A stretch of 21,076 bases of DNA from CAZNLH01 sp964573995 (GTDB lineage: Bacteria; Gemmatimonadota; CAZMKB01; CAZNLH01): positions 1 through 21,076 of the forward strand of contig CAZNLH010000037.1 of assembly GCA_964573995.1 (NCBI GenBank), written 5' to 3'. The translations under genes were made by a program, and so were the position numbers. This document shows, piece by piece, positions 14,619 to 21,076 of the stretch (its first letter is position 1; each line of letters starts with the position of its first letter). The notes beneath the pieces are model-generated. The model made no database searches. It saw only the letters and a list, made by a program, of their open reading frames with translations, and was not told the DNA's origin.

Positions 14619-15614
14619 ATGAAAGTGAAGAAACAGGCTGCATTCATCCTCCCGTTCTTGTTCCTCTTTCTGCAGATCACGCTGCGTCCCCTCAATTCCT
14701 TCGTCCCCTCAGATGCACAGATCGATCAATTTTACGACTACGACGCGAGCCAGCCGCTCAACGCCACCTCTGAATTGGTCTACCAGGATTATTTCTGGAA
14801 GCAATACGACATACACTTCGACAGCGTGAACCAGGAGCGCATACCCGCGTACCTGTGGGTACCGAAACAGATCTGGCCCCCGGTGAATCACTACCCCGTG
14901 ATCCTCTTCCTCCACGGCTACGGCGGGAGCCGGGACATGGATGCCTGGTTGTCGGACTTCCTGTGGATAATCGAACTCTTTCGCGGGCAGAAGTATGCAC
15001 TTATTCTCCTCGACGCCCAGTACCACGGCGATCGCCGGGTGCCGGGACGGGATATCTTCTCCCAGAACTTCGTGCAGGACAGGAACGCCTTTGCCCAGAC
15101 GATCGTCGACTACAGGCGGGCCGTCGATTACCTGGAAACCCGCAGCGATATAGAGTCTCAGAATATTTTCGTCATGGGGATCAGCATGGGTGGGATCCAG
15201 GGGGCGATGGTGGCCAGCGTGGAGCCCAGGGTTCAGGGCGCCTCTCTCATAGTGGCGGGCGGCGACTGGGAGGAACTGATAGCGAACAGCGACCTGCCGC
15301 CGGCGGATCCGATCAGGGAGGCCCTGAACGGGCACTACGAGGTGGTTCCTCGGTTCTTCGACATCATGGACCCGATCTACCAGGTTCACATGATCTCACC
15401 GAGGCCCCTGCAGATGCACAATGGCCTATATGACACGACGGTCCCCACCGGCCAGGAGTTATATGATGCGGCTTTAGAACCGAAGGAGATATTCTGGTAC
15501 CCCGCGAGTCATTACACCATCGTCCTGTATACATGGGACATACTGAACCGGAGCCTCGACCTGTTCGACTCGAACCTGACGGGACCCCATCAGGGCGTTG
15601 GACCTGGAGATTGA
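14619..15614 (+). CDS. exported alpha/beta-hydrolase (esterase/peptidase-like)
   Basis: 331-residue secreted hydrolase. Residues 1-28 form a signal peptide (KVKKQ followed by AAFILPFLFLFLQ). The alpha/beta-hydrolase core shows the oxyanion motif HGYGG (99-103), the nucleophile elbow GISMGG with Ser189, the acid Asp272 (NGLYDTTVP) and the base His298 (PASHY), in canonical order and spacing. The family includes acetyl-xylan esterases, S9-type peptidases and dienelactone hydrolases; I cannot say which bond is cut. The ribosome-binding site (CTGGA) is weak. The next gene starts two bases after its stop, so the hydrolase and the propeller protein are likely one transcript. Confidence 0.8.
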   Translation: MKVKKQAAFILPFLFLFLQITLRPLNSFVPSDAQIDQFYDYDASQPLNATSELVYQDYFWKQYDIHFDSVNQERIPAYLWVPKQIWPPVNHYPVILFLHGYGGSRDMDAWLSDFLWIIELFRGQKYALILLDAQYHGDRRVPGRDIFSQNFVQDRNAFAQTIVDYRRAVDYLETRSDIESQNIFVMGISMGGIQGAMVASVEPRVQGASLIVAGGDWEELIANSDLPPADPIREALNGHYEVVPRFFDIMDPIYQVHMISPRPLQMHNGLYDTTVPTGQELYDAALEPKEIFWYPASHYTIVLYTWDILNRSLDLFDSNLTGPHQGVGPGD

Positions 15615-15616
15615 CC

Positions 15617-17122
15617 ATGTCGCACTTCCAGAGGGATCACGTGGTACGATCAATTTTGGATAATTGGGCCACGCTCGGCCTTGCACTGTTGCTGAGCCTG
15701 GCATCCTTCCCAACCCCCCGCCTGCTCTCGGAGGAATGGCCTACCTTCCAGAAGGATGCCTTCCGGACCGGCTGGAGCGTGGAGGACGTGGGGAGCGGGC
15801 TCAAGGAGGCCTGGAAAGTCGATCTTGGTGCGCCGATCTATAGTTCACCCGTGATCTCCGGCGGCGTGCTTTACGTGGGGACGACGGACAACAGGCTCGC
15901 GGCCCTCGATACCCGGGACGGCTCCCTGCTATGGCAGACCTCGGCCCTCAACTGGATCGAATCGACCCCGGCCGTCGCAGGGGGGGCTGTCTACGCAGGG
16001 TCGATGGACAAGCGGGTCTATGCGCTCGACGCCCTCACCGGGGACCTCCTGTGGACTTGCCCCACGGGTTCATGGGTTGAGTCTTCACCCCTCGTCCACG
16101 GCGAAAGGGTATACATTGGCTCATGGGAGGGGATATTCTACGCCCTGGATGCCGCGACCGGCGCGGTCTCGTGGAATTACAATGCGGGGGAGGGGATTTG
16201 CTCCTCGGCCGCTATCAGTGATTCTCTCGGGCTGGTATACTTCGGGGCGGACAATGACAGCCTGTACGCCCTCGATCTGTCGGGGAAGCGCGCCTGGGCG
16301 GCCTATACGAACGGCGCCCCTTACTCTTCGCCGACCTTCAGGGGAGATCGTATCGTCCTGGGGACGATCGACAACGGCGAGGGGAACTTTGCAAACCAGG
16401 TCCTCGCCCTGGATGCCGCCACGGGGGCGCAACTCTGGAACCGTCCGTTCGGCCAGTACCAGTACGTCTACGCCTCCCCGGCGGTCGAGGGAGACAGGGT
16501 GGTCGTGGTGACCTACCAGGGTGACGTATACGCCCTTGACCTCTCCGACGGCTCGCTTGCCTGGTCGAAGTCACTGAACGACTATATCCTGCATGGATCC
16601 CCGGCAGTCGCCGACGGAATCCTCTACGCTGCGAGTTACGACGGCTCATTGTACGCCGTCAGCACGCTGACGGGGCGCGTTATCGCCTCCTATGCCACTT
16701 CTCTCTTTCTTACCTCCTCGCCCGCCGTATCGGACGGCCGGGCCTACATCGCCGGATCTGACGGGTGGGTCTACTGCCTCGACGTTACCACCCCCGTCGA
16801 GGTCGAGGTCACCTCCTCCGCCGGTGAGGTCCATCCCGGCGACACGCTCACCTTTACCGTCCAACTCACGAACGTAAGCGGGACCGCCCAGGACTTCGGG
16901 GCGTGGCTCGTGTTCGAGACGCCTGGCGTGTCGGAAAGGGTCCTGAGCCGGCGGGATGGATTGCACCTCGAGGCCGGCCAGCAGATCACGGCGAGCGATC
17001 TGTCCCTGGAAATACCCCCTGGAATGGCTCCTGGAGATTACGCCCTTACGGTCCGCGCGGGAGAACTGCCGGCTGATGAGTGGGATACGGGAGGGATCGG
17101 GTTTACGGTCGTCGCCCGGTAA
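15617..17122 (+). CDS. exported PQQ-like beta-propeller repeat protein
   Basis: 501-residue exported protein with about seven to eight propeller blades, each of the form [V/L]Y-x-G-x2-[D/N]-x4-ALD-x3-G-x2-W (for example LYVGTTDNRLAALD, VYAGSMDKRVYALD, VYIGSWEGIFYALD, VYFGADNDSLYALD, VYALDLSDGSLAW). The repeats resemble PQQ-binding/BamB-type propellers. A C-terminal Ig-like beta domain of about 110 residues follows (VEVEVTSSAGEVHPGDTLTFTV). A hydrophobic stretch ALLLSLASF at about 23-31 serves as signal sequence. I chose ATG 15617, two bases after the hydrolase stop with CTGGAG seven bases upstream, over upstream in-frame starts inside the hydrolase gene. Propellers of this type can be scaffolds or quinone enzymes; no catalytic assignment is possible. 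It is not obviously BamB, which lacks this C-terminal extension. Confidence 0.85.
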   Translation: MSHFQRDHVVRSILDNWATLGLALLLSLASFPTPRLLSEEWPTFQKDAFRTGWSVEDVGSGLKEAWKVDLGAPIYSSPVISGGVLYVGTTDNRLAALDTRDGSLLWQTSALNWIESTPAVAGGAVYAGSMDKRVYALDALTGDLLWTCPTGSWVESSPLVHGERVYIGSWEGIFYALDAATGAVSWNYNAGEGICSSAAISDSLGLVYFGADNDSLYALDLSGKRAWAAYTNGAPYSSPTFRGDRIVLGTIDNGEGNFANQVLALDAATGAQLWNRPFGQYQYVYASPAVEGDRVVVVTYQGDVYALDLSDGSLAWSKSLNDYILHGSPAVADGILYAASYDGSLYAVSTLTGRVIASYATSLFLTSSPAVSDGRAYIAGSDGWVYCLDVTTPVEVEVTSSAGEVHPGDTLTFTVQLTNVSGTAQDFGAWLVFETPGVSERVLSRRDGLHLEAGQQITASDLSLEIPPGMAPGDYALTVRAGELPADEWDTGGIGFTVVAR

Positions 17123-17139
17123 TTGGGACCGGCTTTTTT
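17116..17139 (+). terminator. intrinsic terminator overlapping the propeller-gene stop
   Basis: CCGGT (17116-17120) pairs with ACCGG (17128-17132) around a seven-base loop, then C and six T (17134-17139). The stop codon lies in the stem-loop, and the convergent cytochrome gene ends two bases further on. Confidence 0.75.
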
Positions 17140-17140
17140 C

Positions 17141-18265
17141 TCAAAAATCCACCACTCCGTTTATGTGCAGGCTCTTGCCGCTCTCGGTGATCGTCGTGTC
17201 GGCGGACACAACGGATCCATGGCACAGCTCGCAACTCCCGTAAGGTTGGTGGGGTGGTATCTTGTGACACGTACCGCAGGCGGCCTGGGTCCCATCGACG
17301 GTAGTCCAGGTCGGCTCCGTCAGGGTCCCCTTCTGGTCCTCATCGAAGGACCCACCATGACAGTAGACGTTCGAGCACCTTGGATTCTCCCCCTGGATAT
17401 ACACAGGCGATGTATTGAGTGAGGCCAGGTCTCCCCAGGTGATCTCCGCCAGGAAGGGAGGGCCGCCCTCGATGTGGCCCGGGTCGTCGACGTTCGACGG
17501 GGTAATATGACATTGAACGCAGTCGATCCCTACCCGGAGCGGGCCCGTCATGACGTGGCTTTGATGTGCGCCGACCCCGGTGGCCGATATACTGGTGTTC
17601 CCTTCGAGATCCGGGGGAGGAGCGCCGGTCCCGTTATCGAGTCCGCCGTGGCAGTCGGTGCATGAGAACTGGTGGCTCTCTGTCCACTTTGGCGTGGTGT
17701 TGGCGGCACCGTGGCAAACCACCCCCTTGCAAGTCCCGGCCGACGGGTCCCAAGAGGCCTGGCGCGGGTCGGACGTTACGCTCGAATCGAAGGCGACCTC
17801 GGCGGGAAGTGGTGTGTCCTGGTGGCCGGGATCGGCCATGGTGACGGGAACGAGGTGGCAGGACAGGCAGGCTATCCCGGGAAATCCCCCCTCACCGGAG
17901 ATATGAATCGTGTGTGCGCCGACCCCGGTGGCCGATATACTGGTGTTCCCTTCGAGATCCGGGGGAGGAGCGCCGGTCCCGTTATCGAGTCCGCCGTGGC
18001 AACTCACGCACTCGCCCTCCGTGTCGTGGCAGTTGTAACAAGAGACTGCCCGGACACCGCCGCGCGCATCTTCTCCGTGGCAGGTATTGCAGAACTCCGT
18101 CCCAACGGCCGTTACCCGCAGGCCGTGGAAGTCGGGCGATGTGGGGTCCATCCAGGAATCGGGGTGTATGTCCGGGGCCAGGGGCTCGTCACGGCGCCTG
18201 CTGCACCCTGCGATCACTGATATTATTATAACCGGTACAAGTGCCCGGAACGGCTTAAAAGGCAT
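17141..18265 (-). CDS. 10-heme c-type cytochrome lipoprotein
   Basis: 374-residue multiheme cytochrome, predicted to be an outer-membrane, probably surface-exposed lipoprotein. The N-terminus has a hydrophobic stretch ending in a lipobox VIAGC, so Cys21 would be lipidated. I count eight CXXCH and two CX4CH heme motifs (CKGVVCH at 179-185, CSNVYCH further on), ten in all. Both CX4CH motifs are followed by a P-x-W segment and then a CXXCH, the Geobacter-type CxxxxCH...CXXCH domain pattern. The segment CHGGLDNGTGAPPPDL occurs twice, 116 residues apart, from a DNA repeat. A strong GGAGGAGGT ribosome-binding site precedes the ATG, and the start overlaps the 14-heme gene by 11 bases. It is the terminal electron-donating partner of the predicted conduit. 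Confidence 0.88.
   Translation of the reverse strand: MPFKPFRALVPVIIISVIAGCSRRRDEPLAPDIHPDSWMDPTSPDFHGLRVTAVGTEFCNTCHGEDARGGVRAVSCYNCHDTEGECVSCHGGLDNGTGAPPPDLEGNTSISATGVGAHTIHISGEGGFPGIACLSCHLVPVTMADPGHQDTPLPAEVAFDSSVTSDPRQASWDPSAGTCKGVVCHGAANTTPKWTESHQFSCTDCHGGLDNGTGAPPPDLEGNTSISATGVGAHQSHVMTGPLRVGIDCVQCHITPSNVDDPGHIEGGPPFLAEITWGDLASLNTSPVYIQGENPRCSNVYCHGGSFDEDQKGTLTEPTWTTVDGTQAACGTCHKIPPHQPYGSCELCHGSVVSADTTITESGKSLHINGVVDF
17565..17653. repeat. 89-bp perfect direct repeat, copy 1
   Basis: Identical over 89 bases to 17913-18001, offset 348 bases (116 codons), in frame within the 10-heme cytochrome gene. It encodes a heme motif followed by a Gly/Pro-rich linker. Confidence 0.95.
17913..18001. 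repeat. 89-bp perfect direct repeat, copy 2
   Basis: Second copy of 17565-17653. Sequence on either side differs, including the heme-binding neighbourhood, so this is an internal duplication or conversion rather than a tandem repeat. Confidence 0.95.
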
Positions 18266-19358
18266 CGAGCGGACCTCCTCCCCTTATGGTTGATCCGCCG
18301 CCACCGGGGATGATTGCGTGACAATACCTGCAGAACCCCCCCTCCCTTGGCGTGAGGTCGGCCCGGTGGCACCGGTAGCAGAGGTATGAAAGGTCATCAT
18401 GCCACGGCCCCCTCCCCATTTCAGATGCGAAATCAGGCCCGTGAGGGCTGGGGTCTGTGCCCTGGATGTCGTCGAGGTCCTGGTGGCAACGCAGGCATGT
18501 AGGGCTGTCTTCATCGTGGCAGCCCGCACAGGATTCCATGTCCCGTCTTGCCTCGGAGGCGTGTCCCTGTGAAGGCCAGGAAGCGCTTGAGTGGTTCAGC
18601 GGCATGACCTCCTCCCGACGGTGGCAGTCGTTGCAGAATGAGGGATTGGAGTGGCACACGGTGCAGTCCTTTTCCTTCCCCTTTGCGTCCAGCGTGTGGG
18701 TGAACGAGTAGTTGAGGGGATGAGAGGTCTGGCGGAGGTTGTCCCCCTCATGGCAGCCGAGGCACTTGTCCGTGTTGGGATGGCATGTCCTGCACGATGC
18801 GTCATCCTGGGTGGCCTCGTACTTGTGGGAGTGTACCCACCCATCAGGGTGAGACCGTTTCCTGGCCCCCTCCGGGTCCAGGTGACATAGACCGCAGTCG
18901 ATCGGTGCCCTCCGGCCGTCGTGGCAGGTCGAACAGGTCTCCATCCCTGGAATCTTCTCCTGCACGGGGTCGGTTTCCCTGGCCGCCTGCCGATGGCAAT
19001 CACCGCAGTCGAGCCCTCTCGAAAGGTGTGCCTTGTGAGAAAAGCGGTACTTGCGCGCCGGATGGGGCAGTGGGACGATATCCTCGACATCGGCGTGGCA
19101 CGTCGCGCATTCACCGTTCTCTATGGCATCCTCGTGACAGGTGCCGCATATGTCATGATCGGGAATATTGCGGTCGGATGCCTTCTTGCTCTCGGGGATG
19201 GTGGTATGGCAATCGAGGCACTCTATCCCCGCCTCCGCATGGAGCGAATGGGAGAAGACCAGGTTGCTCTTCGGGACACCGGCGCCGCCGTGGAGAGGGG
19301 CGGTATACCAGATGAGAAAGGCGACGGACAACAATCCAGTGCTGGAAAGTACCTTCAT
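18255..19358 (-). CDS. 14-heme periplasmic c-type cytochrome
   Basis: 367-residue exported cytochrome with 14 CXXCH motifs (CLDCH, CGTCH, CATCH, CGDCH, CSTCH, CGLCH, CRTCH, CLGCH, CTVCH, CNDCH, CAGCH, CLRCH, CYRCH, CRYCH), about one heme per 24 mature residues. Residues 1-27 form a cleavable signal peptide (LLSVAFLIWYTAPLHGGAG) without a lipobox. Extra histidines in FSHSLH and FSHKAH just before heme motifs fit bis-His ligation as in c3/c7-type cytochromes. ATG overlaps the barrel stop (ATGA), and its stop lies inside the start of the 10-heme gene. Located between the barrel and the lipoprotein cytochrome, it is the expected periplasmic or barrel-inserted heme wire. Confidence 0.9.
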   Translation of the reverse strand: MKVLSSTGLLSVAFLIWYTAPLHGGAGVPKSNLVFSHSLHAEAGIECLDCHTTIPESKKASDRNIPDHDICGTCHEDAIENGECATCHADVEDIVPLPHPARKYRFSHKAHLSRGLDCGDCHRQAARETDPVQEKIPGMETCSTCHDGRRAPIDCGLCHLDPEGARKRSHPDGWVHSHKYEATQDDASCRTCHPNTDKCLGCHEGDNLRQTSHPLNYSFTHTLDAKGKEKDCTVCHSNPSFCNDCHRREEVMPLNHSSASWPSQGHASEARRDMESCAGCHDEDSPTCLRCHQDLDDIQGTDPSPHGPDFASEMGRGPWHDDLSYLCYRCHRADLTPREGGFCRYCHAIIPGGGGSTIRGGGPLDAF

Positions 19359-20587
19359 TTTCCGATCCTGAACCGGTAATTTGCCCTCAAGAAAAGCCTG
19401 AAGTCACCTGAGAGAAGGGCGTTCCGGGCCTCCTGGGCCTCCAGTGAGACTTCCAGCGGCTCGAGTCCTGAATAGTCGATTGCGGCCGAGGTGACGAATG
19501 CCTCGAGCAGGGGAGTGGTCTCCTCGACAGTACGGTACTTCCGGTAGTCGGCGGAGAGACGAATGTGCAGTTGATCACCAGGGTCGAAAGTTAGGTTACC
19601 ATAGCCTCCCAGCGACTTGCCGCCGTATCCTGACCTGTAGAAGAGACCCGCTGACCATTTCCCGATAATGACGCCGGCGTTTAACCTGTGTGTCCTGTCC
19701 TGGTAATATTGAACAAGGGCGTAGCCGCCCTCCAGTCCGACCCGCTCAGATAACTTCCAGTTGGATCGCAGGCGGACCTGGTCGTACCCATCCTGCCGGA
19801 AGACGCTCAGGAGCGAGTTAGACCTTACCTGAGGCCTTTGATGGTCGTACTCCCCGGTCACGGAGAGGCGCTCTCCGAGTCGAGACGAGGCCTGAACAAC
19901 GACGAGATCCACCCTCCTTCCCACGCGATCGTAGTCCAATCTTCCGTAGAGATCGGTCCGTGGAATGGAGCGATTGCGCGCGTCAATCCCGACGAGGTCC
20001 GCCTCGATCCCTCCATCCCTCGACCTGCGGTTGTAACTCCAACCGATCCGGGTCCCGGTGATGCGGTCGACGCGAACCCTCCCGCCCCACGTGTTGCTCG
20101 AGGACCACGAGTCGATCTTTGTCGAGAGTTCTTCCGGCTCCCGGGTCCCGACGAAGCCTGTCACGGTTACCCCTCGAAGGGGGTCGAAGTCGAGGCGCGC
20201 CCCGTCCATCTTGCCGAGGCCGACCCCTGAGGAGAGGTACTGCCTGCCCAGCCTCAGCCTCCCCCGGCGCGACAGGGCATCGTATTCCAGGTAGAGATTA
20301 TAGACCTTCGTGGAAGGGCCGTTAATTGCGTCCCTTGGATTGTTCAGAGTGCGGAGGTAACAGTGGAGTGACAGGTCGGCAAGGCCGAGGCTGAGGGCAT
20401 CCAGGTCGATCGACTCGTAGGAGAGGGCCCGGCGCGTGCTGGTCGTGTCCGGGCGCTGCTCCTCGTAAGAATAGACGTAGGTTCCGATGCGGCCTCGGAC
20501 GGTGATACGGTTCCCCTGGGCGAGGGCGTTACCGCATAGGAGCAGCAAGACCGCGGCTGAAATTCCAGTGGACAGCATGTATCTCAT
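19355..20587 (-). CDS. outer-membrane beta-barrel, porin-cytochrome conduit component
   Basis: 410-residue outer-membrane barrel. The signal peptide (AAVLLLLCGNALAQ) is followed by alternating polar/hydrophobic strands with frequent aromatic girdle residues (RLRLGRQYLSSGVGLG, VGLEGGYALVQYY, GLFYRSGYGG, LHIRLSADYRKY), and a terminal strand FRLFLRANYRFRIGK. I estimate room for about 18-20 strands. No enzyme motif and no heme motif are seen. It resembles no porin I can name, but a barrel leading an overlapping operon with two multiheme cytochromes is the defining layout of porin-cytochrome conduits (MtrB, PioB and Geobacter Omb proteins). ATG 20587 has no clear ribosome-binding site; an ATG three codons later is an alternative. 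Confidence 0.8.
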   Translation of the reverse strand: MRYMLSTGISAAVLLLLCGNALAQGNRITVRGRIGTYVYSYEEQRPDTTSTRRALSYESIDLDALSLGLADLSLHCYLRTLNNPRDAINGPSTKVYNLYLEYDALSRRGRLRLGRQYLSSGVGLGKMDGARLDFDPLRGVTVTGFVGTREPEELSTKIDSWSSSNTWGGRVRVDRITGTRIGWSYNRRSRDGGIEADLVGIDARNRSIPRTDLYGRLDYDRVGRRVDLVVVQASSRLGERLSVTGEYDHQRPQVRSNSLLSVFRQDGYDQVRLRSNWKLSERVGLEGGYALVQYYQDRTHRLNAGVIIGKWSAGLFYRSGYGGKSLGGYGNLTFDPGDQLHIRLSADYRKYRTVEETTPLLEAFVTSAAIDYSGLEPLEVSLEAQEARNALLSGDFRLFLRANYRFRIGK

Positions 20588-20626
20588 AGGGCATTGGCAG
20601 GGTGTCGGTTCGTGAGGGGTCTTCTT

Positions 20627-20632
20627 ATTATA
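20627..20632 (-). promoter_or_regulatory. candidate -10 box for the cytochrome-conduit operon
   Basis: Perfect TATAAT on the minus strand about 40 bases upstream of the barrel ATG. No good -35 lies 15-18 bases further up, so it would need an activator or another sigma factor. Support is modest. Confidence 0.35.
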
Positions 20633-20723
20633 TTCGCCATGAAATTCTACTTATCGCGCCCTGCCGTGTCAAGGAAAAAGGGGAATTGCCGAGGCGATTG
20701 CGCCGGCCCGCCACCAGGACCTT

Positions 20724-20752
20724 CCCCAAAAAATGCGTTTGATTTTTCGGGG
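20724..20752. repeat. imperfect inverted repeat, possible hairpin
   Basis: Arms CCCCAAAAAAT (20724-20734) and ATTTTTCGGGG (20742-20752), ten of eleven positions pairing, with a seven-base loop. The A/T tract next to a G/C clamp is terminator-like, but no transcript end is expected here on either strand; it could be an operator. Confidence 0.4.
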
Positions 20753-20890
20753 AGATTTTCCACCCCCATTTCATTGCCGAAGGCTCTGTTTATCGAAGAG
20801 ATGATTTTTAGTATCCAGGTGAAGCAGTCGGTGCGGTTGAGCGAGGCCCGCGGGGTTTCGATGGGATCAACATATATAAGGAGTTTTGCA

Positions 20891-20936
20891 TTGACGGTAT
20901 TCATAACCATTGTGACAGCAATGGGTTGACGGTATT
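20891..20936. promoter_or_regulatory. operator-like repeat array upstream of rightward promoter
   Basis: TTGACGGTATT occurs at 20891-20901 and again at 20926-20936, 35 bases apart. Between them lies the perfect inverted repeat CCATTG-TGACAG-CAATGG (20907-20924). The array ends 20 bases before the -35 of the next promoter. Confidence 0.4.
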
Positions 20937-20956
20937 GTAAAAGTACAGGTAAAGGC

Positions 20957-20985
20957 TTGATTTATCCATGTCGCGGTGCTATAAT
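20957..20985 (+). promoter_or_regulatory. sigma70-type extended -10 promoter reading out of the window
   Basis: TTGATT (20957-20962), a 17-base spacer and perfect TATAAT (20980-20985) preceded by TGC, the same layout as the promoter at 14463. The gene it drives starts beyond the right edge. Confidence 0.65.
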
Positions 20986-21076
20986 AAGATGTGTTGATGT
21001 CGGTTCTCTCTGGACGAGGATAGAGGGATCGATTCGGTGTTTCTCTTTCCTTCCTTGTGTCCATTCAGCGAAGGGG

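Larger units (their letters stand above)
20588..21076. other. intergenic region without a supported gene
   Basis: Open frames here (for example 20594-20929 on + and 20647-20910 on -) lack ribosome-binding sites, family motifs and the codon pattern of neighbours. The region holds the conduit -10 box, an inverted repeat, an operator-like array and a rightward promoter. The last 90 bases read as a leader with no start codon I can support. Confidence 0.5.

Noticed and set aside
14525..14773. 82-residue frame starting before the hydrolase
   Set aside because: Overlaps the hydrolase signal peptide by over 150 bases; basic, low-information sequence. The upstream AAGGAG is ten bases away.
17565..18001. 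CRISPR-like repeats
   Set aside because: Only two copies, 89 bp long, in frame inside a cytochrome gene, and no Cas genes.
20594..20929. 111-residue plus-strand open frame at the right edge
   Set aside because: Overlaps the conduit promoter, lacks a ribosome-binding site and shows no recognisable motif or consistent codon use.

Overview
The window is about 21 kb of GC-rich (by eye), densely coding bacterial DNA. It suggests a diderm (Gram-negative-type) bacterium that is not an actinobacterium. It encodes an outer-membrane beta-barrel, lipoprotein and periplasmic multiheme cytochromes with export signals, and also a complete Pup-proteasome system, which outside Actinobacteria is known only from scattered phyla. 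I cannot name the taxon from sequence alone. Multiheme electron-transfer proteins, an FAD/Fe-S oxidoreductase and a flavin-dependent thymidylate synthase would fit an anaerobic or redox-flexible sediment or subsurface organism, but that is inference.

Region 1 (19-6502, + strand) is housekeeping: an NrnA-type DHH phosphoesterase, then from a candidate promoter at 1108-1136 moaB and moeA (molybdenum cofactor), a 949-residue GlcD/GlpC-like FAD and Fe-S fusion dehydrogenase, thyX, and a possible 33-residue small ORF. Most junctions overlap by a few bases.

Region 2 (6550-12956, + strand) is a complete pupylation/proteasome operon in the order mpa(arc)-dop-pup-prcB-prcA-pafA. Pup ends in Gly-Gly-Glu, so it is already ligation-competent and Dop should act mainly as depupylase. 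The most striking feature of the window is here. The ligase gene pafA and the depupylase gene dop share a 501-bp in-frame segment (9093-9593 and 12171-12671) with only one silent difference by my reading. Its core is almost devoid of cytosine on the coding strand: 109 consecutive codons have no C at the wobble position and every leucine is TTG. The rest of both genes has ordinary C-rich codon use and ordinary paralog divergence.

Region 3 (12998-17139, + strand) encodes three exported proteins behind two well-formed promoters: a thioredoxin-fold/golvesin-like protein with a structured 5' leader, an alpha/beta hydrolase, and a PQQ-type beta-propeller protein. Strong intrinsic terminators follow the first and third genes.

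Region 4 (17141-20587, - strand) is an overlapping three-gene operon: an outer-membrane barrel, a 14-heme periplasmic cytochrome and a 10-heme lipoprotein cytochrome. Together they look like a porin-cytochrome conduit for moving electrons across the outer membrane. The lipoprotein gene contains an 89-bp perfect direct repeat.

Region 5 (20588-21076) is non-coding as far as I can tell. It holds the candidate conduit promoter, an inverted repeat, an operator-like repeat array and a good promoter pointing right to a gene outside the window.
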